From Aurantiacibacter xanthus (GTDB lineage: Bacteria; Pseudomonadota; Alphaproteobacteria; Sphingomonadales; Sphingomonadaceae), in assembly GCF_003584015.1 (NCBI RefSeq), contig NZ_QXFM01000089.1, positions 1 to 35,472 on the forward strand: DNA of 35,472 nucleotides, read 5' to 3'. A program made the position numbers and the translations under genes. The notes beneath the pieces were generated by a model. It ran no database searches, was not told the DNA's origin, and saw nothing but the letters and a program-made list of their open reading frames with translations. This document shows, in pieces, positions 25,868-34,500 of this stretch. Numbering within the stretch: position 1 is the stretch's first letter; the number at the start of each line of letters is the position of its first letter.

Positions 25868-27604
25868 TTACAGGATGGCAGCGAAGGCCACGAGCGCGAT
25901 TCCGAAGGTGACTATCGTAAGCGGTCCGCCAAATCGCAGGAAATCCCGGAAGCGATAGCCTGCTGCCCCCATCACCATGGCATTGTTGTGATGTCCGAAC
26001 GGCGTCATGAAGTCGAGCGAGGCACCGATGGCGACCGCCATCAGCAACGGCTCGATCGGCACGCCTGTCCGGGTCGCGATTCCTGCGGCGATGGGGCTGA
26101 GGACAGCGGCAGTCGAGACGTTGTCGATGAACGGGGTGACGACCACCGCCAGCCCGAGCACGAGCGCAACCACGGCCATAGGCTCACCCAGGGGAATATA
26201 GTCGGCCAGCGCATTGGCGATCACCCGCGCGGTGCCCGTATCCTGCACCGCTTGCCCGAGCGGGATCATGCAGGCGAGCAGGATTACGATGGGCCAGTTG
26301 AGGTCTTGCAGCGCGGTGCGCAGGTTGAGGCTGCGCGTCATGATCAGCGCGATCACAACGGCGCCAAAGGCGATTTCGGGCGGGACAATGTTAAAGGCGC
26401 TCAGCAAGACGCCGGCGATGAAGGTTATGACGCCCGGCGCGGCGCGCGCATTGAGCCGCGGTGGGCGCTGGCGCGACAGCGGGAGCAGTCCGCAATCGGC
26501 AATGGTCTGCTGCAATGCGCCTCTCTCGCCAGCGAGCAACAGAACATCGCCCAGACCGATCTGGAGGTCGCCGAAGCTGCCCTCGATGCGGTGGCGACGG
26601 CTTGCCAGGGCGGCCACGCGCACCGAGTTTTCGGCGAACATCAGGATGTCGCCCAGGCGGGAACCCAGCAGGAGACTGTCGGGCATGACCACCGCTTCGA
26701 TACGTTCGGCGTGCCTTGCCAATCCGGCCGGGTTGGCAAGGCTGCCCTGATCGCGCAGGTCTTCGAGGCGGGCAAGGTCGCCTTCCAGCAGCAGTGTGTC
26801 GCCAGCGACAAGGATGATGTTGTCCCGGCGGGCGAAGACATGAACGCCGTGGCGCATCACGCCATGGATGCGCAACTCGGTTCGCTGTTCGGCCTCGGGC
26901 AGGTGCAGCCCGGTCAGTGACGAGTCCTCTGGAACCAGCATCTCGGCCAGAAACTCTGACGGGCCGATCTCGATGCGGCTGTGCGTTGCCGCTTCGTTGC
27001 TCCCGAAGAACCTTGGCGCGGACAGGATTACCCAGCCAAGCCCGATCAGCGCCACCGGGCCGCCGATCAGGGCCAGTTCGAGATATCCGAAGCCCGATCC
27101 TGTCTCGAGAACCTTCCATTCGTTGACCACGAGATTGGCGGGTGTGCCGGTGAGCGAGCACATGCCCCCGAGCAAGGTCGCGAAGGAGAGCGGCATCAGG
27201 ACACGCGAAGACGGAATATCGAGCTTCGCGCAGACCGACAGGGCGACCGGAAACAGCAGCGCCAGCGCGCCGATGTTGTTCATGAAGATCGATCCGGCCG
27301 CCCCCATTGCGCAAAGCATTGCCAGGATCGCCATCTCCCCTTTCGCGCCGGCCACGATGCGCCGGGCAATATCGTCCATGATCCGCGACTGGGACAGCGC
27401 GGATACCAGCAGCAAAATCTCCACCACGGTGATGACGGCGGGGCTGGCGAATCCGGTGAAGATGTTCTGCGCAGGAACGACGCCGGCCACATATGCGGTG
27501 CCGAGCCCCGTGAGGGCCACAGTCTCGAGGCGAAAACGCTCGGATGCATAGGCAACGAGCATTGCCGCGAGGATTGCAATTGTCGCCCACTGGATGAAGG
27601 TCAT
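25868..27604 (-). CDS. SLC13/DASS family permease with two TrkA-C domains, probable sulfate transporter
   Basis: The 578-residue membrane protein has an N-terminal transport repeat (LLLVSALSQSRIMDDIARRI, NNIGALALLFPVALS, SLTGTPANLVVNEW), a cytoplasmic insert of about 180 residues (205-385) with two TrkA-C (RCK_C) ligand-binding folds, and a C-terminal repeat with TPFIDNVSTAAVLSPIA and FGHHNNAMVM. The paired N-x-G-A / T-P-x-N loops are the substrate and Na+ sites of the DASS fold. This architecture occurs in sulfate permeases such as algal SAC1/SLT types as well as in uncharacterised dicarboxylate carriers. Location directly before rrf2 and cysPTWA favours sulfate or a related sulfur oxyanion. 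ATG 27604 has only a weak ribosome site (GAGA). Confidence 0.88.
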   Translation of the reverse strand: MTFIQWATIAILAAMLVAYASERFRLETVALTGLGTAYVAGVVPAQNIFTGFASPAVITVVEILLLVSALSQSRIMDDIARRIVAGAKGEMAILAMLCAMGAAGSIFMNNIGALALLFPVALSVCAKLDIPSSRVLMPLSFATLLGGMCSLTGTPANLVVNEWKVLETGSGFGYLELALIGGPVALIGLGWVILSAPRFFGSNEAATHSRIEIGPSEFLAEMLVPEDSSLTGLHLPEAEQRTELRIHGVMRHGVHVFARRDNIILVAGDTLLLEGDLARLEDLRDQGSLANPAGLARHAERIEAVVMPDSLLLGSRLGDILMFAENSVRVAALASRRHRIEGSFGDLQIGLGDVLLLAGERGALQQTIADCGLLPLSRQRPPRLNARAAPGVITFIAGVLLSAFNIVPPEIAFGAVVIALIMTRSLNLRTALQDLNWPIVILLACMIPLGQAVQDTGTARVIANALADYIPLGEPMAVVALVLGLAVVVTPFIDNVSTAAVLSPIAAGIATRTGVPIEPLLMAVAIGASLDFMTPFGHHNNAMVMGAAGYRFRDFLRFGGPLTIVTFGIALVAFAAIL

Positions 27605-28129
27605 AGGGGTTCTCGGTTGTTCTCACCGCTACGTAGGCGGAGAAAGCTGGCGGCAACAAGCGGCTTTCGGCGAGTACCCCATTAACCGGGAAGGGATTGT
27701 TTTGGGGCAGGCAGCTCGATTTTGCAGAGCCTGTGTCAGGAGCGACTGTCGCTGGTCGCTCCAATATTCCCATGCAAAATGTCGGATTATGGCGAGGTCA
27801 TATCGGCTTTGCCCTGTCCGGGCATTCGCGGTTCCGGGCCGGAAGCAGCAGTCAGTGGCTGGAGGTGGTCTGCGGCAGTCCGTGTAGCCGCCACTGTCTC
27901 GCTGGCCGACGATAGTCTCGGATAGCTCGGCTACCGAACGGAACGTTATGCTGCCGTCCGGCGGAAGCGAAAGTACCAGACCTTAGTGATCATACTATCA
28001 TAATACACTGATATATAATCACTAATCAGCATTTTTTGATCCCTGTTTTCTCGGCTAGCAATCACCGGGTAATCACCATGCCAAATTTGGTAAGCACGCG
28101 CCTCCATGAACGGATTTCTGCGTTTGCGA
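27605..28129. other. Gene-free stretch, probable island border
   Basis: No convincing gene is seen; small open frames on the plus strand have no domain or ribosome site. The right part (about 27980-28060) is clearly AT-rich against GC-rich surroundings. Structures: the palindrome CTACGTAG (27629-27636); an 8-bp hairpin GGAGCGAC/GTCGCTCC (27739-27762, 8-base loop); an inverted pair TTAGTGAT/ATCACTAA (27983-28025); three direct copies of AATCAC at 28017, 28060 and 28071, the last two as AATCACC four bases apart; and the palindrome CCAAATTTGG (28081-28090). Closely spaced short repeats of this kind resemble recombinase arm sites, but no integrase gene is in the window. Confidence 0.5.
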
Positions 28130-29380
28130 TCATGACGCGGGTGCTGCCAATCGGAAGCAGGTTGCGAAACGCTTGCGATCAGCCGCGCTTATCCCTGCTT
28201 CTGTGAATAGGTGTTCCCACCGTGTCGCTACGATTCTGCTCATGCCTTCGGCGATTGCTTTCGCGTCATCGGGGCCGAGGTCGAAGACTGCGGCACCGGC
28301 GAGAGCATTCTCGATCGTTGCATTGCGGCCTTCCGGCCCCACACCGAGGACGAGCCGTCGCTCCAGTCCCAGCTGCGGCTTCGGCACTACATCGTAAAGC
28401 GGCGATAGCCGCCAACCCTCACCATCGAACAGGAAGCCATGATTGCGCAGGTGATCATCATCATTCGTGACGAGGATATTGAGCAACATACGACGAAATA
28501 GCTCGTGTAGATCCTGGCGCACTTCGGTTCCGAATTGCCGGATCGCTCCTGCGAGATCGGCATAGCTGAAGCTGCTGACCTCGCTCTCATGCGCCCCGAG
28601 CATTGTGAGCCCCGAAGCAAAGGGCCTGCGTTCCAGCCAGTTGCCGTGAGGAATCCGATCGAACCGCTCGATCAGATAGATGTCGCGATCAAGGACACAG
28701 CGGAAGTCGAGTGGCGGCACATCGAGACCACATTCGCTGGCGAGCCGCATTGTCGCCAGTTCGACCCGGCATTCGGGGAAGCTGTCTCCCCGCTTCTGGA
28801 ATTTCGCGATCCAGGGTTGGTCGCCGATTTTTGTAGCAGCCTTCGGCCGGGCGCCGCCCAGAGATGATCCGGCTGCCAGCAAGGCTCTTAAGTTCTCGTC
28901 GAGTTCGTCGACATGCTGCGCGCGTTCGGCGGCTTCCGCTAGCTCTGCGAGCGTGAACTCTTCGCCCGGAGCAGGGCCACCCCCCCATGGCGTAATTCTC
29001 TCAGGCTGGGCGGACGTCGGCCCAAAGGCGAGCGCACCCACGCGATGTTCGCCCGAGGCCAGAATTAGATCGATTTCGCTCGGCAAGCGATCGCCCATCG
29101 CCTTGTACATTAGGTATTGGCCCCAGCCGTCAGGAGCAGCATCCCGAATGCCACCGAACACGGCAAAGCCTTCTTCCGTCCTGAATGTTCGAGAAGTTCC
29201 AGCTTCGTGCAACGGCAGAGCTACAGGATCGACCGCAATACGGTCAGCGCGTTCCAGATAACGCCGCCCGTAAGCGAAGGTAGCAAACTGGTTGCGCGGT
29301 TCGTCGGTCATCGTGAGAAGGCCTGCCGGAACTGGCCCCTCCTCAAGATGCACGAAGACATAGGTGCGGATGGTCGTCAC
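28130..29380 (-). CDS. HipA-like serine/threonine kinase toxin
   Basis: The 416-residue protein has an N-terminal HipA subdomain (VGALAFG at about 114-120) and a kinase core: the P-loop-like GSSLGGARPK (171-180) with the autophosphorylatable serines Ser172/Ser173, Lys193 in IAKF (ATP), the catalytic NDDDHLRNHG (306-315, Asp308 probable base) and LSPLYDVVP (Asp330, metal). HipA toxins phosphorylate aminoacyl-tRNA synthetases and cause growth arrest; the target here is unknown. The GTG start at 29380 lies six bases after the stop of the HipB-like gene, with a weak ribosome site, so its translation is probably coupled. It is AT-richer than the genes to the left. The HipA relatives are diverse, and toxicity is not certain. 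Confidence 0.88.
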   Translation of the reverse strand: MTTIRTYVFVHLEEGPVPAGLLTMTDEPRNQFATFAYGRRYLERADRIAVDPVALPLHEAGTSRTFRTEEGFAVFGGIRDAAPDGWGQYLMYKAMGDRLPSEIDLILASGEHRVGALAFGPTSAQPERITPWGGGPAPGEEFTLAELAEAAERAQHVDELDENLRALLAAGSSLGGARPKAATKIGDQPWIAKFQKRGDSFPECRVELATMRLASECGLDVPPLDFRCVLDRDIYLIERFDRIPHGNWLERRPFASGLTMLGAHESEVSSFSYADLAGAIRQFGTEVRQDLHELFRRMLLNILVTNDDDHLRNHGFLFDGEGWRLSPLYDVVPKPQLGLERRLVLGVGPEGRNATIENALAGAAVFDLGPDDAKAIAEGMSRIVATRWEHLFTEAGISAADRKRFATCFRLAAPAS

Positions 29381-29386
29381 GGCTTG

Positions 29387-29728
29387 CTAGAAATCCAGAT
29401 CATCGTCGCTGACAGCGTGGGTCTTCTGGGGCAGGCGGGATAAATCCTCGCTGATGCCAGCCCGATCACTGTCTGGGGTTACCAGCTCGGCAAGGCGCTG
29501 TGTCATCCCCAGGACATGCAGGGCGCTCGCCAGAACCGCGAGGCCCACGGTAGGATCTCCCGCTTCGAGGCGTTGCAGCGTTTGAACCGAGACGATCATG
29601 CGCTCGGCCATTAAACGCTGAGGAAGTTTTCTCCGGCGGCGAGCAAGGGCGATATCTTTACCTAGCCGTGTAATCGCACGTTGGCTCTGGGGCGGTAGTC
29701 CGCTAGCAGCTCGAGACGAACGGGGCAT
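29387..29728 (-). CDS. HipB-like XRE antitoxin
   Basis: The 113-residue protein has a basic N-terminus (to about 35) and an XRE-type helix-turn-helix at about 22-78 (LGKDIALARRRRKLPQRLMAERMIVSVQTLQRLEAGDPTVGLAVLASALHVLG), then an acidic tail ending SDDDLDF that could contact HipA. In this family the antitoxin binds the kinase and represses the operon. Its gene precedes hipA in the usual order, and a 12-bp inverted operator pair sits 10 nt before its ATG (29728). The ribosome site is weak (CGGA). Assignment follows from the HTH plus the adjacent HipA. Confidence 0.88.
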   Translation of the reverse strand: MPRSSRAASGLPPQSQRAITRLGKDIALARRRRKLPQRLMAERMIVSVQTLQRLEAGDPTVGLAVLASALHVLGMTQRLAELVTPDSDRAGISEDLSRLPQKTHAVSDDDLDF

Positions 29729-29738
29729 GGTCCGATAT

Positions 29739-29782
29739 ATGACATATCATGCGAAATTCCGCAAATAGAAATGATATGTCAT
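29739..29782 (-). promoter_or_regulatory. hipBA operator: paired 12-bp inverted repeats
   Basis: ATGACATATCAT (29739-29750) and ATGATATGTCAT (29771-29782) are exact reverse complements whose starts are 32 bp apart (about three helical turns), so two antitoxin dimers would sit on the same face. Each half is itself a near palindrome. They lie directly upstream of the hipB-like gene; a weak -35/-10 (TTGCGG, TCATAT, 16 bp apart) would overlap the proximal site. The usual arrangement for autoregulation by HipB-type proteins. Confidence 0.7.
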
Positions 29783-30115
29783 GTTTTTTTGCTCTTTCGC
29801 TTGAAGCAGATTTACCGAAGGAAGATGCTTCACCGCCTCCTGCACGAGGCTTACAATGACCATGGCTGAGTGGAGTGGCGCTGGTGAGCGGTCGCTAGGC
29901 GGCGGCTTGACTATCGTACTTCAAAAGTCGCTGTGCAGTTGCGCGAATTGTCTCAGCGACTATATCGTAAACGTCACGCATGTCGGCACAAGCCGACAGC
30001 CTCGGAAGAATTTCGAGGTCCCGTCCTTCAGTTGGAGGTTAACCGGCGGACCCTGCAGAGGGTTCGCCGAATTTCGTTCGAACGCTCTCGCAGGTCCAAC
30101 CCGATGGAGCATCGA
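29783..30115. other. Non-coding or degraded stretch between hipBA and the hypothetical gene
   Basis: About 330 bp with no ribosome-site-supported gene. Plus-strand frames are open but show no domain and no clear start; one runs in frame into the following small gene and could be the remains of a longer N-terminus. Confidence 0.4.
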
Positions 30116-30331
30116 ATGCATTATTCAGACGAGGAAATCGAACGCGCGAAGACATTATTCGCTCGTGAAAATGATCAACCCGGCCATGGCAGAATGGCGG
30201 TTGCCGCGATGGCGGGAATGAGCAAGCCAGGAAAAATCAGCCATATCACTCATCTGCGGACTTGGCACGACTACCTTTCGAAGGCACGACGTGCTCTGCA
30301 AAAGGAAAGATCGGATCGAGATTTTCGATAG
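30116..30331 (+). CDS. Small hypothetical protein
   Basis: A 71-residue, charged protein (MHYSDEEIERAKTLFAREN... KARRALQKERSDRDFR), probably cytoplasmic, with a helical start, a Gly/Met-rich middle and a basic helical tail. No family is recognised. ATG 30116 has GGAG six bases upstream; an in-frame ATG at 30104 is possible. It lies in the accessory region, in the direction of the primase-like gene that follows by 216 nt. The coding evidence is the ribosome site and the uninterrupted, polar, non-random composition only. Confidence 0.4.
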   Translation: MHYSDEEIERAKTLFARENDQPGHGRMAVAAMAGMSKPGKISHITHLRTWHDYLSKARRALQKERSDRDFR

Positions 30332-30547
30332 GGCGAAGTGCGTTGTCGAATGATCTGAACTGACCAGGTTGTGGAGCGGCAATAAGAATCAATGGCGCAA
30401 GTGAGAAGCCGCCGCGGCGGATAGGTATACCTCGTGGCTGAGCGGCAATGGCGATGCGACGCTCAAACAGACGGGGTCGAAGCGCAGAAGTGACTCCTTT
30501 CCAACCTGCTCTCACAATACAGGAAGGCTGGAGGGGAGGGGGCCTTT

Positions 30548-31483
30548 GTGAGCGAACCGAAAGGATCGCGATGTGCCATGTCCCACCGATATTCGACCAA
30601 GATAAGCTCTTTGGAAGCAACCGCCCGCCGCATCTGCGAACGCCGCGGCGGCAAATGGTTGGGCACAAAGGGCATGGCCTGCTGCCCTGCGCATGACGAC
30701 CGAACGCCCTCGCTCGGCATATCGCTCGGGCGAGGTGCCATTCTCCTCCATTGCTTTGCCGGATGCGATCAGAATTCCGTGCTCGCAGCGCTAGCGCGTG
30801 AAGGCGTACCGGCGTCGGCCTTGTTCTCGGGAGGTCCAATTGATCCCACGATGGACAATAGTCCTGCAGCGAAGCCTTCGACCGCTGCCTTGCGCATCTG
30901 GCGCGATGCACAGCCACTGCGTGCCAGTCCGGCAAAGGCATATCTTGAGAGCCGCGGCATCCTGGCCGCATCTTCGGCGCTCCGCTTCCATCCACGAACG
31001 CCGCTTGGTCCGAAGGGACGCACCCGCTTTTTGCCGGCCATGGTCGCGGCGGTCAGCCTCGACGTGGGGCCGATCGCCATCCATCGCACGTTCCTTTCGG
31101 GCAATGCCAAGGCCGATTTCGACAAACCGAAGCGCGCGCTCGGCGCGCTCGGCGAAGCAGCTGTCCGCCTCTTCGCTCCGGCTTCCGGCCAGCTTGGCCT
31201 TGCCGAGGGTATCGAGAGCGCGATGTCGGCCTATGCTCTCACCGGCATTCCCGTCTGGGCGACCCTGGGCAATGAGCGCTTCGGCCTCGTCAGCGTACCC
31301 GAGAGCGTGACCGAGCTTCACCTTTTCGTCGATCACGATGCTGGCGGCGAGCTGGCTGCGTCGCGTGGCCTGGCCGCTTATGCCCGCGAAGGGCGGACGA
31401 TCCACGTTCGCAAGCCTTCCTCAAGCGACACCGACTGGAACGATGAACTTACAGCATGGCTGCGCCGCAAAGCGGCGCGGTAG
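30548..31483 (+). CDS. Toprim domain primase-like protein with CHC2-type zinc finger
   Basis: The 311-residue protein has an N-terminal zinc ribbon (Cys46, His49, Cys69, Cys73 in CPAHDDRTPSLGI...LLHCFAGC), as in DnaG-type primases, a middle region with SPAKAYLESRGI (about 127-140), and a Toprim domain with the acidic residues Glu220 (LAEGIESAMS) and Asp262/Asp264 (LFVDHDAGG). Proteins of this type (DUF7146/Toprim) are common on conjugative plasmids and integrative elements, where they are thought to prime DNA synthesis. Start: GTG 30548 behind a GGAGGGG-like purine run; an ATG at 30577 is an alternative. It is followed 75 nt later by the strawberry-notch-type gene. Confidence 0.85.
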   Translation: MSEPKGSRCAMSHRYSTKISSLEATARRICERRGGKWLGTKGMACCPAHDDRTPSLGISLGRGAILLHCFAGCDQNSVLAALAREGVPASALFSGGPIDPTMDNSPAAKPSTAALRIWRDAQPLRASPAKAYLESRGILAASSALRFHPRTPLGPKGRTRFLPAMVAAVSLDVGPIAIHRTFLSGNAKADFDKPKRALGALGEAAVRLFAPASGQLGLAEGIESAMSAYALTGIPVWATLGNERFGLVSVPESVTELHLFVDHDAGGELAASRGLAAYAREGRTIHVRKPSSSDTDWNDELTAWLRRKAAR

Positions 31484-31558
31484 AGGAGAGTGGGCTTCTC
31501 GAATTCCTGATCCGGCAGAAGGCGTGTCCCGGTGCCCTTATCAGGAGGACGAATTGCC

Positions 31559-34500
31559 ATGTTTCAATCAAACTTGTTTCCAACTGGCGAGCAACAGTCG
31601 TCAGTGCCATTGGCTTACGCTGTCGGCGCCACGATTGCTGAGCTTCTCGCTTCGGGACGCCGTCTTACCCGTGCCCCCATTTCCGGGCTGTTCGCCGAAG
31701 AGACCGGCGCGCTGGACTGGGGAAGCGCCTGGACGATCGACGACTACAACAACGCGGTCGAGATCGGCGCACTACTCTGGCTTCGAGAGTCCTCACGGAT
31801 CGATCTGGCGACGAACGTACACGAAGTCGAAGCGCGGTTCGACTGGCTCGAAGCTGCCTTGCCGCCGCGGCACGTTCGCAGCGAAGCACAGGTCGAGCTC
31901 CAGCAGTTCTCGACCCCGCCGATGCTGGCTTTGCAGATGGCTAAGGCCGCAGCTGTCTCTGCGCAAGACACACTCCTCGAACCATCAGCGGGCAATGGTG
32001 CGCTTTCGCTCTGGGGCAGCGTTCAGAACGCCTCGTTGGTCCTCAACGAGATCGATCCGGCGAGACGAGACAGCCTGGGCCACATCTTCCCTTCGGCCGC
32101 GATTACCGCGTATGACGGGGAACTGATCGCCGACTTGCTTCGCGGCCCTGTTCCGTCTGCCGTGCTGATAAACCCACCATTCGCCCGCAGCGGGGAACGC
32201 GGCAAGGATGGTGATACCGCGCAGCGCCACCTTCGTAGTGCAATCCGGGCCGCTGCCAAAGGGGCGAGGATTGTTGCGATCATGCCGGATGGCTTCGATG
32301 CTTCCACTTTCGCCAAGGCACAGGGCGAAGCATCGCTGTTGCTCGATGTTCGATTGCGGCAGATGTTTCGCCGCACCGGGACGGGTATCACCGTTCGCCT
32401 GGTTGTGTTCGACAAGACGCAGACTGCGTCCGCGCCAGTTATCACCGGAGATACTGGCGACCTGATCGAAGTCCACGAGCTTATCACTGCGCTTCCGCCA
32501 CGCATACAGACCTCCGCCAACATCCATCGCCTGCCGCTCGGCAAGCCAGTGCGCCTCGTTGGCAATTGCTCGGCGGATCGCGCGCCGGTCCGACCATTGG
32601 CGCCGTTCGCCGTGACACCAGCAGCCACGGCGAATGCGATCGACCTTGCCTATTCGGTCCTCGCCGACCCCGCGCCTGTTCCCGAACAGGCAGGCATCTA
32701 CCTGCCTTACCGGCCCAGCCGCATCGCCTTCGAAGATGCTCCGGTCCATCCCACCCCGCTCGTGGAATCGGTTGCCATGGGTTCGGTCGCGGCGCCCCAG
32801 CCGGACGTCAGTCCGCTCCTTCCCACTGACTGGCAGGCCAATGGTCTCTTGTCCGAAGCGCAATGCGAGACACTGGTCTATGCTGCCCAGGCATTCGCAC
32901 GCGATCTTTCGGGTCAGTTCAAGGTGAGCCAGGAAGGCACCTCGCTGGAACTCTCCGAGGACGGACACTCCTACCGCCAAGGCTTCTTCCTCGGCGACGG
33001 GACCGGAGCTGGCAAGGGTCGGCAGGTCGCAGCGGTCATCATGGATCGTTGGCTCGCCGGCGAACGTCGGCATGTCTGGATCACCAAGAACGAGGCGCTG
33101 CTCGAAGATGCACGCCGCGACTGGGAAGCGCTTGGAGGGCTGCCGCTCGATCTCCAGCCGCTCTCGCGCTGGAAGCTCGGCCACCCTGTAACGATGTCCG
33201 AAGGCATCCTCTTTGTCACCTATCCGACGCTGCGCTCGGGCCGCGCCGAGGATACGCGGCTTGATCAGATCCTTGCCTGGGCGGGCGAGGATTTCGACGG
33301 CGTGATCGCCTTTGACGAAGCCCACGCGATGGCCAATGCGCTCGGGGGCTCTTCAACCCGCGGCAAGGTCAAGGGCTCCGAACAGGGCATGGCGGGGCTC
33401 AGGTTGCAGAACCATCTCCCGCGCGCCCGGGTGCTCTACGCGTCTGCCACTGGCGCTTCGGATATCGCCAATCTGGGATATACTTCCCGGCTTGGCCTCT
33501 GGGGACCCGAGACCGCTTTCCCGACCCACGAGGCGTTCATGACCGAGATCCGCGCTGGCGGCGTCGCGGCGATGGAGCTCGTCGCCCGCGACCTCAAGGC
33601 CCAGGGCCTCTATCTTGCTCGTGCGTTGTCCTTCGCCGGGGTTGAGTATGAGATCCTCGAACACAGCCTGACCGAAGCGCAGGTCAAAATCTATGACGCC
33701 TACGCCGATGCCTGGGCGATCATTCACCGCAACTTGGAAGCTGCGCTCGAAGCAACCCGCGTGGTCGACGAGGACAGCGGCGATACGCTCAATCGCAACG
33801 CCAGGGCTGCGGCGCTGTCGATCTTCGAAGGCACCAAGCAGCGCTTCTTTGCCCAGCTTCTGCTTTCGATGAAACTGCCCAACCTGATCCCCGCGATGGA
33901 AGCGGCGCTTGGCGAAGACCATTCGGTTGTCGTGCAGCTGGTCTCGACTTCCGAGGCCATGCTCGACCGGCGCCTTGCCGACCTTAGCGTGGAAGAACGC
34001 GAAGCGCTCGATATCGATCTCTCACCGCGTGAATACGTCATCGACTACCTTACGAAGGGCTTCCCGGTACGATTGATGCAGGTCTTCGCCGACGAGGACG
34101 GCAATCTTCGCTCCGAGGCAATGAGCGACGGAGAGGGCAATCCCGTTTTCTGCTCGCGTGCCCTTGCCGCGCGCGATGCGCTGATCGAACAGCTCTGCGC
34201 ACTGCCGCCCATCGCTACCGCGCTCGACGCGATCATCGAGCGCTTCGGGACCGAGGCGGTGGCCGAGGTGACGGGCCGCACCCGCAGGCTGATCCTGGGC
34301 CGTGACGGCCAGCAGCGGCTCGAACGGCGAAGCCCGAGCGCAAATGTCGCCGAAGCGCAAAGCTTCATGGAAGGGACCAAGCGCATCCTCGTCTTCTCGG
34401 ATGCGGGCGGCACGGGGCGTTCCTATCATGCCGACCTCGGCTGTCGGAATCAGCAACGCCGGGTTCACTTCCTGCTTGAACCGGGATGGCGCGCCGACAA

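Noticed and set aside
27739-27762. Intrinsic terminator
   Set aside because: The 8-bp hairpin has no T-run on either strand and is not directly after a gene; kept only as a structure in the intergenic entry.
27722-27925. A 67-codon plus-strand open frame in the gene-free stretch
   Set aside because: No ribosome site, no domain and an isolated position; random open frames of this size are common at this GC content.
28017-28077. CRISPR-like repeats
   Set aside because: Only three copies of a 6-7 base motif with unequal spacing and no cas gene in the window.
29856-30221. A 121-codon plus-strand frame overlapping the small hypothetical gene
   Set aside because: It runs out of frame through the better supported gene at 30116-30331 and has no ribosome site or domain.
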